DNA of 64,000 bases from Janthinobacterium sp. 64 (lineage in GTDB: Bacteria > Pseudomonadota > Gammaproteobacteria > Burkholderiales > Burkholderiaceae_D). Made by a program: the position numbers and the translations under genes. Shown one piece after another: positions 50,274 through 59,783 of this stretch. The stretch is from positions 3,162,001 to 3,226,000 of the forward strand of contig NZ_PHUG01000001.1 of the NCBI RefSeq assembly GCF_002813325.1. Reading direction: 5' to 3'. The notes beneath the pieces are model-generated. The model ran no database searches and was not told where the DNA came from. It was given only the letters and a program-made list of their open reading frames with translations. The stretch's first letter is position 1, and each line of letters starts with the position of its first letter.

Positions 50274-51158
50274 TTACCTCGCCCTCGATTGAATTTCATT
50301 GATATTGCGCGGTAGATGTGTAATTACATACCAGCTTATCATGCCAAATACCTTAAAAAAATGCAACGTCTTGATAAAATACTGTGCAGAACGTAGCTGA
50401 CAACGCCGTACGGCCCCAAATTCCATCATGATCTCGGGAGCCACATATGTTCCCATTTTGCACATGGTCCAAGCCTTGGACCAGTGTTTTTCAACGGAAT
50501 AACTGTTTTCTCCTGCGCCAGGGTAGAAATCCCAACCCACATGAATTGCCGACAATTTGGCCGAAGTCCGGCAAATATAATAATATGGTTTTTGTAAGGA
50601 TTGATGACCGATGCGAAACTTGAAGTCAGATACGAAAAAATCGTCACGGTATAGCGCCATAGTAGTATCAACTCCAGCAATTATATTTGTACCGATCCTT
50701 TCTCCTTTTAGTAAGCGTAATTCTGCCTCATAGCTTTTCTGCAATTTCGGATTTTTTTTCAAATTTCCCAAATCTAAATTCAGTCCCAGTTTACCAATGC
50801 AACGATGCATATTCATCTGTTCAACCATCTTTTCCAACCAACATTCACTCCCCAAATCCGGTACGATGATATCTGCATCAGAGAAAGCGTAATATTTCGA
50901 TTTTGGCCAAGATGAATGTTTTAATGCTAAATTAAAACCTCTAATCCAATTATTTTTCTTATTAAAAATAATTATCCCATTATACTTCGATTCAATATCA
51001 GAAAAAGCTGATATTAGTTCCGGAGATTTTGGCGATAAATTATCAATCACAAACAATACATAGGGATGCTTGGTAAATTTAGCAATACTTTCTACAGTCG
51101 CAAGTAGAACTTGAACCTGACTGTGGTGCAATAAAACAATGGGAATTGGAGTTTTCAT
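50274..51158 (-). CDS. Family-2 glycosyltransferase
   Basis: A 294-residue GT-A glycosyltransferase. It begins TPIPIVLLHHSQVQVLLATVESI, carries the DNLSPKS nucleotide segment, an N-x-x-R-G-F element (WIRGFNLALKHS) and the DxD motif in YYAFSDADIIV. It overlaps the WbsX gene by 4 bases and touches the polymerase gene. Donor and acceptor unknown. Confidence 0.85.
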   Translation of the reverse strand: MKTPIPIVLLHHSQVQVLLATVESIAKFTKHPYVLFVIDNLSPKSPELISAFSDIESKYNGIIIFNKKNNWIRGFNLALKHSSWPKSKYYAFSDADIIVPDLGSECWLEKMVEQMNMHRCIGKLGLNLDLGNLKKNPKLQKSYEAELRLLKGERIGTNIIAGVDTTMALYRDDFFVSDFKFRIGHQSLQKPYYYICRTSAKLSAIHVGWDFYPGAGENSYSVEKHWSKAWTMCKMGTYVAPEIMMEFGAVRRCQLRSAQYFIKTLHFFKVFGMISWYVITHLPRNINEIQSRAR

Positions 51159-52261
51159 TTTTCTACGCTCCCGGTCTTCAATGCTACCAAAATTTCCTTC
51201 AAATAGTTCCGGCCATTTTTTTGATCAGGCTCAACATAATTTCCTTCAGCCCATTCATTCCAGGATTTTAAAAATAGAAATTGTTCTTCCTTTTCACTTC
51301 CATAGCGTCTTACAGTATTATCAATAGCGACCTTTAGTACTTTTCCAAAAAGCACTGGCGTGGCATCGGTGAAGACAAGTCCACGACGCCCAGAGCGCGG
51401 TGTGTTATCCCAATTGGGAACCACAGAGTTATATGCTGGGAAAGAAAATCTGTTAAGATCTGGTACCATAGCATCTAGCGCATCAACATAACGAATCCTC
51501 TTCGGGCCTACATTCAATCCCGTGAGTTGCATTAATTTATGCTTAACTGCCTCAAACCATTGCATTTTACTAAATGAGTCGCGACCGGTAATATTGGTAA
51601 TAACCCCCGCATCCACACCGCATTCCTGCACAGTTTTGAACTGGCCATTCGGGTTAGGAGACCAAGTACCAATAATGTACAAATCAGGGAAACCGTCTTC
51701 CTTGGCTAACTCGCGCAACCGTTCGATATATGGATTATTTTTTGGAATTAATCTTGGTTTGTACACATAAAATACTGGCCTACCTTTGTTCTTAATGTAG
51801 CGCGCATCCATAAAATACCGCCGCAATAACTGGTAATGACGCTCAACATCGCCTTCTGGATAAGTCTGTTCGATTAATACTTTTTTTGGAGAACCATGCC
51901 AGATTCCAGTCCAAGTTTCATTTGCCCATGCAAGACAAAATGGAAAATCTGGAGTATTTTCTTCTAGCATTTTTTCGCTTGGCGTTTCCAATAAGCGCTT
52001 ACCGGCAAACCAATAGTGCCAATAACAGAACCCATATACCCCATGCTCCATAGCAAGCGCGGCTTGATCCTGGCGTGTCTTTTGGAGACGTAAATCGTAA
52101 AAACCTAGTTCACCTGGAAGGTTTGGTTGATGATGACCGCGGAACAATGGGCGCGCCTTGGCTACGTTATGCCATTCGGTGAACCCGGGCCCCCACCAAT
52201 TACTATTTTCCTCAATAGGGTGATACTGTGGGAGATAAAAAGCTATAATTTTTACAGACAT
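51155..52261 (-). CDS. WbsX-family protein (GH99-like glycosyltransferase candidate)
   Basis: A 368-residue WbsX-type protein: IAFYLPQYHPIEENSNWWG at the N-terminus, PGFTEWHNV, FCYWHYWFAGKRLLE, LAWANETWTGIWHG and KSWNEWAEGNYVEPD are all diagnostic. The family occurs widely in O-antigen and capsule clusters and shares a fold with GH99 endo-mannosidases. It may transfer or trim sugars; activity is not established. In an operon with the two neighbouring genes to its left. Confidence 0.88.
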   Translation of the reverse strand: MSVKIIAFYLPQYHPIEENSNWWGPGFTEWHNVAKARPLFRGHHQPNLPGELGFYDLRLQKTRQDQAALAMEHGVYGFCYWHYWFAGKRLLETPSEKMLEENTPDFPFCLAWANETWTGIWHGSPKKVLIEQTYPEGDVERHYQLLRRYFMDARYIKNKGRPVFYVYKPRLIPKNNPYIERLRELAKEDGFPDLYIIGTWSPNPNGQFKTVQECGVDAGVITNITGRDSFSKMQWFEAVKHKLMQLTGLNVGPKRIRYVDALDAMVPDLNRFSFPAYNSVVPNWDNTPRSGRRGLVFTDATPVLFGKVLKVAIDNTVRRYGSEKEEQFLFLKSWNEWAEGNYVEPDQKNGRNYLKEILVALKTGSVEK

Positions 52262-52603
52262 TTTTTAATTTTTAAAAAGATATATTCAAAACATTAATAT
52301 GGAAAGATTTACGTGGCCGTTCAGTTCTGGTGAAGATATAAAAATTTATTTTGACTCAATGAGTTTCAATTCGGCAGAAGTTATATGGAAATGCAGGAAA
52401 TTCTCATTTAATTAAAAAACATCATAACTTAGTATTTTTAAGCTTAAAATGCACCTAAGTCATTGATTCATGGACTAACTAGTAAAAATCCACTTTTAAC
52501 AACACATATAAAAATTAACAATTTCTTAATTCTATTCATAGAAGACAATAGCAAGCTTTAAAATACAATCCAACTTATTTAATTAAAAAGATACATTAAA
52601 TTA
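52262..52603. other. AT-rich gap, nothing recognised
   Basis: About 340 very AT-rich bases between two glycosyltransferase-type genes on the same strand. I see no coding remnant, palindrome or RNA. It likely holds the promoter of the WbsX operon. Confidence 0.4.
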
Positions 52604-53632
52604 CTAAATTAATTTACATATATATATGTATGATTTTGATAATATTCGCGTAATTTTTAAATATATTTTTGCAATTAAAATTTGTGAATTTATTATATTA
52701 TAAATTAATAAAATAAAAAATAAATTGCTGCCATACTCTAACTTCAGCATTTTCGTAACTTTTTTATTATCGAAGACACCAAATTTCCCCATTGTATTTT
52801 TTCTCAAACCAAAAATCAGCAACGGAATGAAAGACCACAACATACTTTTTTTAAGAAATTTATTAATCTTTTTATTTTTAGTAATTTTTTCATCAATAAT
52901 TTTATTATAATTAATTGAAAAAACATCTAATATTTCATAATTTCCACTATTGCCGGCCCTAGCTATCAACCAAATATCGTTCGCAATAAAAAAATTACTT
53001 CCGTTATTTAAAATTGTTAATTCCCATTCAAGCTGTGATAAAAATGATCCTAAAAATCTATTGTACTTTACACCACCTTCTTGGCTTCTATAAATGTCCA
53101 TATTCATAACCCAAGAAGATATGAAAGTCAGAAAAATATTTGACTCTACAGCCAACTTGAAATTATTCACGGCAGTGAAACTTTTATCAAAAATCTTTTC
53201 CTCAGAAAAAGAAGTCAAGTCACCATCCACCCATTTTGCTGGCAAATAAATCATATCAGGGCGATTTTCCTTGATGAATTTAATTAATGCGGAAATTGCC
53301 CCGTTTTTTGGTAAATCATCGTCACCCATGATCCATGCATATTTACCAGCAGCAGCCTCACAGCAAAAAACAATATTTGCATCACCACCACAGTTAATGT
53401 CATTATTAACGACATTCAAGCCGGGAAAATTAGAAAGACTTCTCAAATATTCCATAGTCGTGTCAGTGGATGCATTATTGCAAACTAAAATCTCAATATC
53501 TTCTTCAGATATTTCAGCTTCTAATATTTGCTTTAAAATCGATTCGAGCAACAATTGCAAGCATTCAACTCTATTATAAGTCGGTATAGCTATCGTTAAT
53601 AGTGGCGAATTTTTTTTTGTACTCATTACCAT
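52604..53632 (-). CDS. Family-2 glycosyltransferase
   Basis: A 342-residue GT2 enzyme: LTIAIPTYNRVECLQLLLESI, NNASTDTTMEYL, and a DDD motif in WIMGDDDLPKNGAI. The long AT-rich, Lys/Ile/Asn-rich C-terminal part has no obvious domain and ends in a hydrophobic stretch. The start is ATG 53632 or 53626. Function: sugar transfer to the repeat unit; specificity unknown. Confidence 0.85.
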   Translation of the reverse strand: MVMSTKKNSPLLTIAIPTYNRVECLQLLLESILKQILEAEISEEDIEILVCNNASTDTTMEYLRSLSNFPGLNVVNNDINCGGDANIVFCCEAAAGKYAWIMGDDDLPKNGAISALIKFIKENRPDMIYLPAKWVDGDLTSFSEEKIFDKSFTAVNNFKLAVESNIFLTFISSWVMNMDIYRSQEGGVKYNRFLGSFLSQLEWELTILNNGSNFFIANDIWLIARAGNSGNYEILDVFSINYNKIIDEKITKNKKINKFLKKSMLWSFIPLLIFGLRKNTMGKFGVFDNKKVTKMLKLEYGSNLFFILLIYNIINSQILIAKIYLKITRILSKSYIYICKLI

Positions 53633-54301
53633 TGTTCCATTCTTTTAAATTTTCGAAAACCTCTTGCAAAAAACCCAGAACGCCAGGCCTTGAACACTAG
53701 TGATCGTGGCTGTCGACAATTTTTGTTATTGATGCAACCGAAGTCTCATATCAAGCCAATCTACATCATCGTTTCATTCGGTTCATGCACGTGTTCTGCT
53801 AATTTGGCTTGTGAAAATAGACAAATGCACGTAAGAACATCGCTTCGTGTGGAATCTGGCTCTACATCGAGAATCCACATAACCGTCTCAACGCAAGATC
53901 TATCGTGAGGCGCTCTATCAAGGCCCCGGACTCGGGCAGCCCCGGCACAATCTCACAACCTGGACGCAGCGCTCAGGCAATTTTCGATCAATTTCCAGCA
54001 ATTTCCAGCAATTTCTACATTGACCACTCTTCGATCCGTATCTCGTCCAAGATGTCCGCCAGCTTTGCCAGTTTCTGTGCGAGCGCGCCAGATTGCTGTC
54101 TCATCAATTCCAACGTCAATTTGTATTGAAGCACTTTCCGAATTCGCATTCTCAATAAACACTACATAGTAGTCATGTGCAAGTCGTTGATACCTATCAG
54201 CCAATTTGTATTCGGCTAGCAATGGTCACCCTCTGCCTCATTTTGAATTTATTGCAGTCAAAAATTTTAGTTCGCCTGTCTAGTTTCACCAACTTTAAGA
54301 G
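53633..54301. other. Gap with a GC-richer remnant and short tandem repeat
   Basis: About 670 bases with no intact gene. Positions about 53880-54240 are GC-richer than the surroundings and look like a leftover of another element; short minus-strand frames there (for example MRIRKVLQYKLTLELMRQQS, a coiled-coil-like 43-residue frame) are not recognisable. A 10-base unit CAATTTCCAG is repeated about 2.5 times near 53990-54015. Confidence 0.35.
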
Positions 54302-55663
54302 TCACAAGGTTGCACTGATGCGTTTTATTGCCCATTGCCTTCGTTTTCTAAAAAAAATTGTCGTTCCTCCAATCAATCCAATTCCGAGCGCACTTATAGC
54401 ATAAGCATATACCGCTCCAGCAACACCGTTATGAGGCACCCAAAGAAGTGCAAACAATGCAGTTGATATGCCTGTTATTATCGAAATCATCATAAATGGT
54501 TCCTCTTTATGAGCTCTTAAATATGCACCTTGTACTGAAACAACATGATTACCTAACGAAACGAATGCCAATATTAATAATAATGGCAATGGAAGGACTC
54601 GGGAAGAAAATGGTGATTTAATCTCCGAAAGATACAAAAAAATCAATCCAAGGCCGATTATTCCACTCAGCAAAAAACAAAATGACTGTAAAAATCCGCG
54701 TGCCACAAGCGCATCCAATTCTTTAGTTTTCCCACTAACAACCATTTTTCCATAAGTTGGTACTTTCGTCGAAATCCATGCCATCGCTGCCGCGTTCATA
54801 GCAGCTATAATTTGCAAACTCATTCCCATTTTTCCTGCCGCAATTGGACCATGGGTCGCAAATAGCAAAGGATTAAACAACTGAAAAATTAGATAGCCAC
54901 TCATCCAACTAAGCGCAATTTTCCATTGAAAAGGCCAAATTTCATTGCGCCAATCCATTCCAGGACTATTTTTTGAATATCTTAAAATATCTATAAAAAA
55001 TGATCGGTATTTATACCATATCCAAATACCACCAACTATAGTTAGCATTATACAATTCACAACAATAGCATAAATACCACCGCCATTCCACAGAACCAAC
55101 CATGTAACGGTCACCGATGCTAATGATTGCAATAAACGAAGGACAGCAATATCTGATACTTTTCCACAACCTTCCAATATTGCGGCCGCAGCGGTAATAA
55201 TTAAATTAATAGCCGTGAAGACAACCAAGATAGACCAAGGAATACTGGAATCGAACGAAGATTCCATTACGGCGGATGAATTAAAAAAATATACTCCAAC
55301 AGGCAATAATATTAAAATAATCAGTAACGCAGCAATACCAAACCAAGTAATAGAAAAGTTTATTAAGGACTGTAGGCGCCGCTTAGATTGCGCATCACCT
55401 AGAACCGTTCCATTTTTTTGCCATATTAAATGCGCCATCTCATGGCTAGAAAATTGAATAATTACATAAGTAAGGCCCAATTCCACGAAAATTTGCAAAG
55501 CAATTAAACTATTGAATGTGTAATAGTATCCTTGCAATTCTGGCGAAAGAAAATGTGTCACCATAAATATGGTAACTAAACCAGCTGCCACAGACCAAAA
55601 ACGCCCAAACAACGTAAAAAAAATTGCCTTATCAATCCCAAGCAATACCTTAATTCTATTCAC
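54302..55663 (-). CDS. wzx: Polysaccharide flippase (Wzx type)
   Basis: A 453-residue integral membrane protein of the MATE/MOP flippase family, with about twelve transmembrane helices and the polysaccharide-export start (FFTLFGRFWSVAAGLVTIFMVTHFLSPELQGYYYT). It would move undecaprenyl-linked repeat units to the periplasm. It ends AT-rich like its neighbours to the left, with a GC shift just upstream. Start ATG 55663. Confidence 0.88.
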   Translation of the reverse strand: MNRIKVLLGIDKAIFFTLFGRFWSVAAGLVTIFMVTHFLSPELQGYYYTFNSLIALQIFVELGLTYVIIQFSSHEMAHLIWQKNGTVLGDAQSKRRLQSLINFSITWFGIAALLIILILLPVGVYFFNSSAVMESSFDSSIPWSILVVFTAINLIITAAAAILEGCGKVSDIAVLRLLQSLASVTVTWLVLWNGGGIYAIVVNCIMLTIVGGIWIWYKYRSFFIDILRYSKNSPGMDWRNEIWPFQWKIALSWMSGYLIFQLFNPLLFATHGPIAAGKMGMSLQIIAAMNAAAMAWISTKVPTYGKMVVSGKTKELDALVARGFLQSFCFLLSGIIGLGLIFLYLSEIKSPFSSRVLPLPLLLILAFVSLGNHVVSVQGAYLRAHKEEPFMMISIITGISTALFALLWVPHNGVAGAVYAYAISALGIGLIGGTTIFFRKRRQWAIKRISATL

Positions 55664-55803
55664 TTATACTCCCGAAACCCAATGTAATATAATAAAAATA
55701 GAAGCCTGATTATTTTCTTGAAACCATCTTTAATTCCTCATATTTGATACAACTTCATTTATTTCCAAATAGAATTAGGCATTTTTGAATAGGATGCCCA
55801 CTG

Positions 55804-56853
55804 CTACTTTCTTCCGAAATACCAGCTATATGTCTTATTAATCGAGTGTTCCAATGAGCAGGTTTGCGCAACACCAAGTTTTCTTTTCGTATTGGAAATA
55901 TCAGGATATAAATCGTCGGAAGCTTGCTTCGTCGCAACGGGTTTTCCGATCACGCTTTTGGCTATCGGCGACATCAGGCCAGAAACCAGCTTGGCCAACT
56001 CGACATGTGCTATCGGTTGATCGCTGCCGAGATTATATATCTGCCCATCACCGCCATTTACAAGCGCGACCAGTGTCCACCAAGCTGCATCGCTGCCATA
56101 CAAGTAGCTACGCCGGGCTGAACCATCACCGAGGATGCGGATGTCGGTGCCGCGTATGGCATCGAGCATAAAATTGTTGATCGCCCAAGGACGATCTAGT
56201 TCCTGGTATGGCCCGACAAAGGTAAAGGGACGTAGGGTGCTGACAGGCATGCGGAACTGGCTACGATATACGGAGCAAAGGCTTTCTGCAGCACGTTTGG
56301 CTTCACGATATACGGTATGCAGCTCACCAGCCTGCATGGGAAAACAGTCCGATTCCGCTAGAGCGCCAGCGCGATTTGGAGTACCGTTTACCAAGCAGGA
56401 GCTGACGTTGATCAGACGCTTCAGGCCTGATAACTTGGATGCCGCCTCTAAGGCATGGTCCATGCCATAGATAATAGTTTGGTGCACACGTAAAGGATCC
56501 GAGGCATGCACCCTGTTATCCGGGATACCGGCGGCATGCACCACATAATTGGTCCTGGCATCGAATAAAAAGGGAGAGCGCACATCTTGGGAAATCGTGT
56601 GAATATCGTTTCTCAGCGCCAGGTGAGGATATTTTTTTGTCCAGTCAGCGACGTTGCGGGCGTATAGATCTAAGGTAATTTCCAAGCCATACTCATCATT
56701 CAACGCAGCAACCGTTTCTGCGATCCAGGAGCCCAGAAAGCCGGTCCCACCGGTAATCGCAATATGCTGGTTTTTTAGTTGGTCACGCAAATCACCGCGC
56801 ACGGATGCCGCTAAAAGACAATCACCGCGCAACTCTTGAAATTGTTCATTCAT
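55804..56853 (-). CDS. NAD-dependent epimerase/dehydratase (SDR), sugar-modifying
   Basis: A 349-residue extended SDR. NAD motif GGTGFLGSW at about residues 35-43, active-site Ser in LINVSSCLVNG, and YxxxK in HTVYREAKRAAE. It could be an epimerase, reductase or dehydratase acting on the CDP-sugar. Its start overlaps the aldolase stop by 4 bases, so it is in the same operon. Confidence 0.85.
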   Translation of the reverse strand: MNEQFQELRGDCLLAASVRGDLRDQLKNQHIAITGGTGFLGSWIAETVAALNDEYGLEITLDLYARNVADWTKKYPHLALRNDIHTISQDVRSPFLFDARTNYVVHAAGIPDNRVHASDPLRVHQTIIYGMDHALEAASKLSGLKRLINVSSCLVNGTPNRAGALAESDCFPMQAGELHTVYREAKRAAESLCSVYRSQFRMPVSTLRPFTFVGPYQELDRPWAINNFMLDAIRGTDIRILGDGSARRSYLYGSDAAWWTLVALVNGGDGQIYNLGSDQPIAHVELAKLVSGLMSPIAKSVIGKPVATKQASDDLYPDISNTKRKLGVAQTCSLEHSINKTYSWYFGRK

Positions 56854-57872
56854 TGTCCCACCGCTTTCTTTTGAGTCGCCAGTTCTTGCGCCACTTCAAA
56901 AATCAGGCTTTCCTGTCCAGCCACGGCATTGCGCTTGCCCAGCGCAAAGAAGATATCGCGCGGATCGACACCGTATTCCTTGGCGGCCCGGTCAACCGGT
57001 TTGGCGAAGCCAGAAAACACACCAGCCAAGCCGCTGACGATACTTAGCGAAGAAATCGTCGGAATCACTTTAATGAATTCATCGGCCGCCAGACCGGCCG
57101 CATCGAGGATCTTGTACAGGTCGATACCGGTCGCAATGCCAAGGCGCTGGAATACCGCGATCAAGACTTCCAATTGGGCATTACCGGCGCCGGCGCCAAA
57201 GCCATAAATACTAGCGTCAATCATCGAGGCACCAGCATTGACTGCCGTCACCGAATTAATCACGCCCATACCCAGATTGTTATGGGCATGGAAGCCAACC
57301 GGGATGGATAGCGCATCGACCAGGCGCGAAATACGCTCGGTCACGTCGGATGGAAAATATGCTCCCGCCGAGTCCATGATAATCAAGCCTTCTGCTCCAT
57401 ATGATTCCATTTTCTTGGCTTCTTCCACCAGTACTTCAGGCGTGGCCATATGACTCATCATCAGTACGCCGAATACTTGCTTGCCGGCTTGGCGAACGTA
57501 GCCGATATGACGGTCGGTGGTGTCGGCTTCGGTGCAGTGCGAGGCGATGCGGAACACGTCAACACCAGCATCGATGGCCTTTACCAAATCTTTCTTGATA
57601 GTACAAAAACCTGGAATCGAATGGATGCCCAGCTTCGAGTCCTTCAGGTTTTCACGCGCCACCGTCAGCATGTCGATGTCACTCAATTTGGCTTCGCCAA
57701 TCAGCATCGACGATGCACCAAGACCGTTGCCATGACCGACTTCAACGATAGGGACACCGGCGGCTTCAGCGGCACGGCAGTAATTGGCGACATTCTCTGC
57801 CGTCAGTTGGTGACGTACTGCGTGATTACCGTCACGCAAGGTCGGGTCAGTGATGAGAACTTTCTTAGTCAT
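56850..57872 (-). CDS. 4-hydroxy-2-oxovalerate aldolase (DmpG/BphI family)
   Basis: A 340-residue HMGL-type aldolase that reversibly splits 4-hydroxy-2-oxopentanoate to pyruvate and acetaldehyde. Residues of the family are present: DPTLRDGNH (Arg13, Asp14, His17) and the metal-binding HAHN (GFHAHNNLGMG). Length and C-terminal communication domain (ERISR...YGFGAGAGNAQLEVL) are normal. It overlaps the acetaldehyde dehydrogenase gene by 8 bases, as in catabolic meta-cleavage operons, where the two form a channelling complex. Here it stands in a polysaccharide cluster, so the synthesis direction is likely. Confidence 0.92.
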   Translation of the reverse strand: MTKKVLITDPTLRDGNHAVRHQLTAENVANYCRAAEAAGVPIVEVGHGNGLGASSMLIGEAKLSDIDMLTVARENLKDSKLGIHSIPGFCTIKKDLVKAIDAGVDVFRIASHCTEADTTDRHIGYVRQAGKQVFGVLMMSHMATPEVLVEEAKKMESYGAEGLIIMDSAGAYFPSDVTERISRLVDALSIPVGFHAHNNLGMGVINSVTAVNAGASMIDASIYGFGAGAGNAQLEVLIAVFQRLGIATGIDLYKILDAAGLAADEFIKVIPTISSLSIVSGLAGVFSGFAKPVDRAAKEYGVDPRDIFFALGKRNAVAGQESLIFEVAQELATQKKAVGQ

Positions 57873-58767
57873 TATTTTGCTCCTTGCGCAATGAAATTTC
57901 GGCTACCTGTTCCGCAATGGCAATGGCAGCACAATTAATGATATCCAGATTTCCGGCGTACGGCGGCAGATAATCGCCGGCTCCCACCACCTTGATGGTA
58001 ACAATGACGCGGTTACCATCAACGGTCGGATTGACGATCATTTTATAGCCGGGTACATAGGCATTGATTTTCTTGACCATCGCTTCGACCGAAATGCGGA
58101 TTTTTTCGATATTTGGATTTTCGATCTGCGCATAAATCGTGGTTTGCATGTCGATCGGCGGACGCGCGGGGTTCAGGATCAAGATCGCCTTGCAGCGGGT
58201 AGCGCCCGAAAACTTTTGCAGCGCCTGCTCGGTCGCATCGATATATTCATCAAGATTATGGCGTGTGGCAGGTCCGGCGCTGCGCGAAGAAATACTGGAG
58301 GCAACTTCGATGTAAGCGATGTTCGGATGTACCTGGGCAATCGCGTTAGCGATAGGAATCGACGCCTGGCCGCCACAAGTGATCATGTTGATATTGCGTG
58401 CGCCACTGTCGAGGGTTTCTTTGGCATTGATGGCAGGGATACACAAGGCGCCAAGCTTTGCCGGAGTCATGTCGATAACCGTCTTTCCAAGCTTCTCGAG
58501 AATTGCCCAATGCTCGTGGTGCGCGTGCGCGGAAGTGGCGTCGAACACGATGTCGCAAATGTCCGGGTTTTGCACGATCGCATCGATACCGCGGTCAGAA
58601 ATATGCACGCCAAGCTCGTTGGCTTTTTGCATGCCTGCCGAGTTGAAGTTACGGCCGGCAAACAAGGTACATTCGAGCCACTCGGAGCGCATGATCTTGA
58701 CCATCAGGTCGGTGCCAATATTGCCGGTGCCGATAATACCGACCTTCACTTTGCTTTTCTGTGTCAT
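57865..58767 (-). CDS. Acetaldehyde dehydrogenase, CoA-acylating (DmpF/BphJ family)
   Basis: A 300-residue enzyme interconverting acetyl-CoA and acetaldehyde with NAD. It has a Rossmann motif (VGIIGTGNIGTD) and the catalytic Cys131 in NMITCGGQAS; RNINMIT-like and NPARPPIDMQTTIYA segments also match. In this context it would reduce acetyl-CoA to acetaldehyde and pass it to the aldolase encoded next. It lies 78 bases after the SDR gene. Confidence 0.92.
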   Translation of the reverse strand: MTQKSKVKVGIIGTGNIGTDLMVKIMRSEWLECTLFAGRNFNSAGMQKANELGVHISDRGIDAIVQNPDICDIVFDATSAHAHHEHWAILEKLGKTVIDMTPAKLGALCIPAINAKETLDSGARNINMITCGGQASIPIANAIAQVHPNIAYIEVASSISSRSAGPATRHNLDEYIDATEQALQKFSGATRCKAILILNPARPPIDMQTTIYAQIENPNIEKIRISVEAMVKKINAYVPGYKMIVNPTVDGNRVIVTIKVVGAGDYLPPYAGNLDIINCAAIAIAEQVAEISLRKEQNND

Positions 58768-58844
58768 TTCTTTCCGTTCAATTTGATCATCATGATCTAT
58801 TTTTTAAATCGCAGGCCCTGTCCCTGTATGAGGGACGTTAGTCT

Positions 58845-59783
58845 CTAATGTGGATCTCGTCCGAGAATGCTGGCAGTTTCCTTCGTGATACAGTCGAGTG
58901 ACGAATACGCTGGCAGGTAACCCAACTCGGCGGCTTGCCGGTTCAACGAATAGTAGTACGGCTTGGCGCCTGTGGCATTCACCATGGCGGAGGCGGCGCC
59001 GACAAATTCGTATTGCAAACCAAATTGCCGTTTCATCGCTTCAAGCAGAGCTGGCTTGTCGACAGGGGCGCGAGTATAACAGTCGATCGGGCCGTTGCGC
59101 CGCGGGCCATCCAGGATGCAGTTCACCAGTTGGTGAAAATCTTCCGGGTGCATGAAGTCGCGCACCATGTAGTCAGGAGATGTCTGCAGCACGGTATTCT
59201 CTCGGATCGCACGGACGATGTCCGTGATGAAAAATCGTGCCTCCATGTCCTGCGTGCGGCTGAAGCAGTTGAATACGCGGATATCGGTGATAGCCAGCTC
59301 CGGCTGGGCGCGGTGGCGGCATTCGGCATGCAGCTTGGCGACCGAGTAATACTCTTGCGGCGTCAGCGCGTTGATCGATATGACCGCCTGGGTCGCGGGC
59401 CCAGCCGGCTCCAGAAAGGTGCTGCCATAGGCCGCGCCGCTGGACAGGAAGATATAGCGTCGCTGCGGATGTTGTGCCAGGCCCGCCATCACCATATCGT
59501 CGTACTGCTGAGTAATGCTGAAGATCGATGCCCCCATCTTGGCGGCGCGCTGCGGATCGCCAACGCCGACGAAGTTGATCACGGCGTCATGCTCGTGCTG
59601 GCCATACGCCTCATAGAGATACAGCGCGCAGCGCTCGGCCAGGCCGAGCTGATCCAACCACCGTTGGGCCGGAGCCAGGTTACGCACATATAATTGCAAG
59701 CAAGTATCCTCCTGCCGACTCATCAAGCGTATCAGGTCTTTGGCAATCTGGCTGCTGGCACCAAGGATGGCTACGTACTTCAT
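58845..59783 (-). CDS. NAD(P)-dependent SDR, sugar-modifying
   Basis: A 312-residue SDR with a modified Rossmann motif (AILGASSQIAKDLI), Ser in FLSSGAAYG, and YxxxK in EYYSVAKLH. It may reduce the keto group left by the ThDP enzyme, as reductases do after YerE-type reactions. I chose ATG 59783 (MKYVAILGA), overlapping the ThDP gene stop by ATGA; the longer frame is not conserved in character. Confidence 0.82.
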   Translation of the reverse strand: MKYVAILGASSQIAKDLIRLMSRQEDTCLQLYVRNLAPAQRWLDQLGLAERCALYLYEAYGQHEHDAVINFVGVGDPQRAAKMGASIFSITQQYDDMVMAGLAQHPQRRYIFLSSGAAYGSTFLEPAGPATQAVISINALTPQEYYSVAKLHAECRHRAQPELAITDIRVFNCFSRTQDMEARFFITDIVRAIRENTVLQTSPDYMVRDFMHPEDFHQLVNCILDGPRRNGPIDCYTRAPVDKPALLEAMKRQFGLQYEFVGAASAMVNATGAKPYYYSLNRQAAELGYLPAYSSLDCITKETASILGRDPH

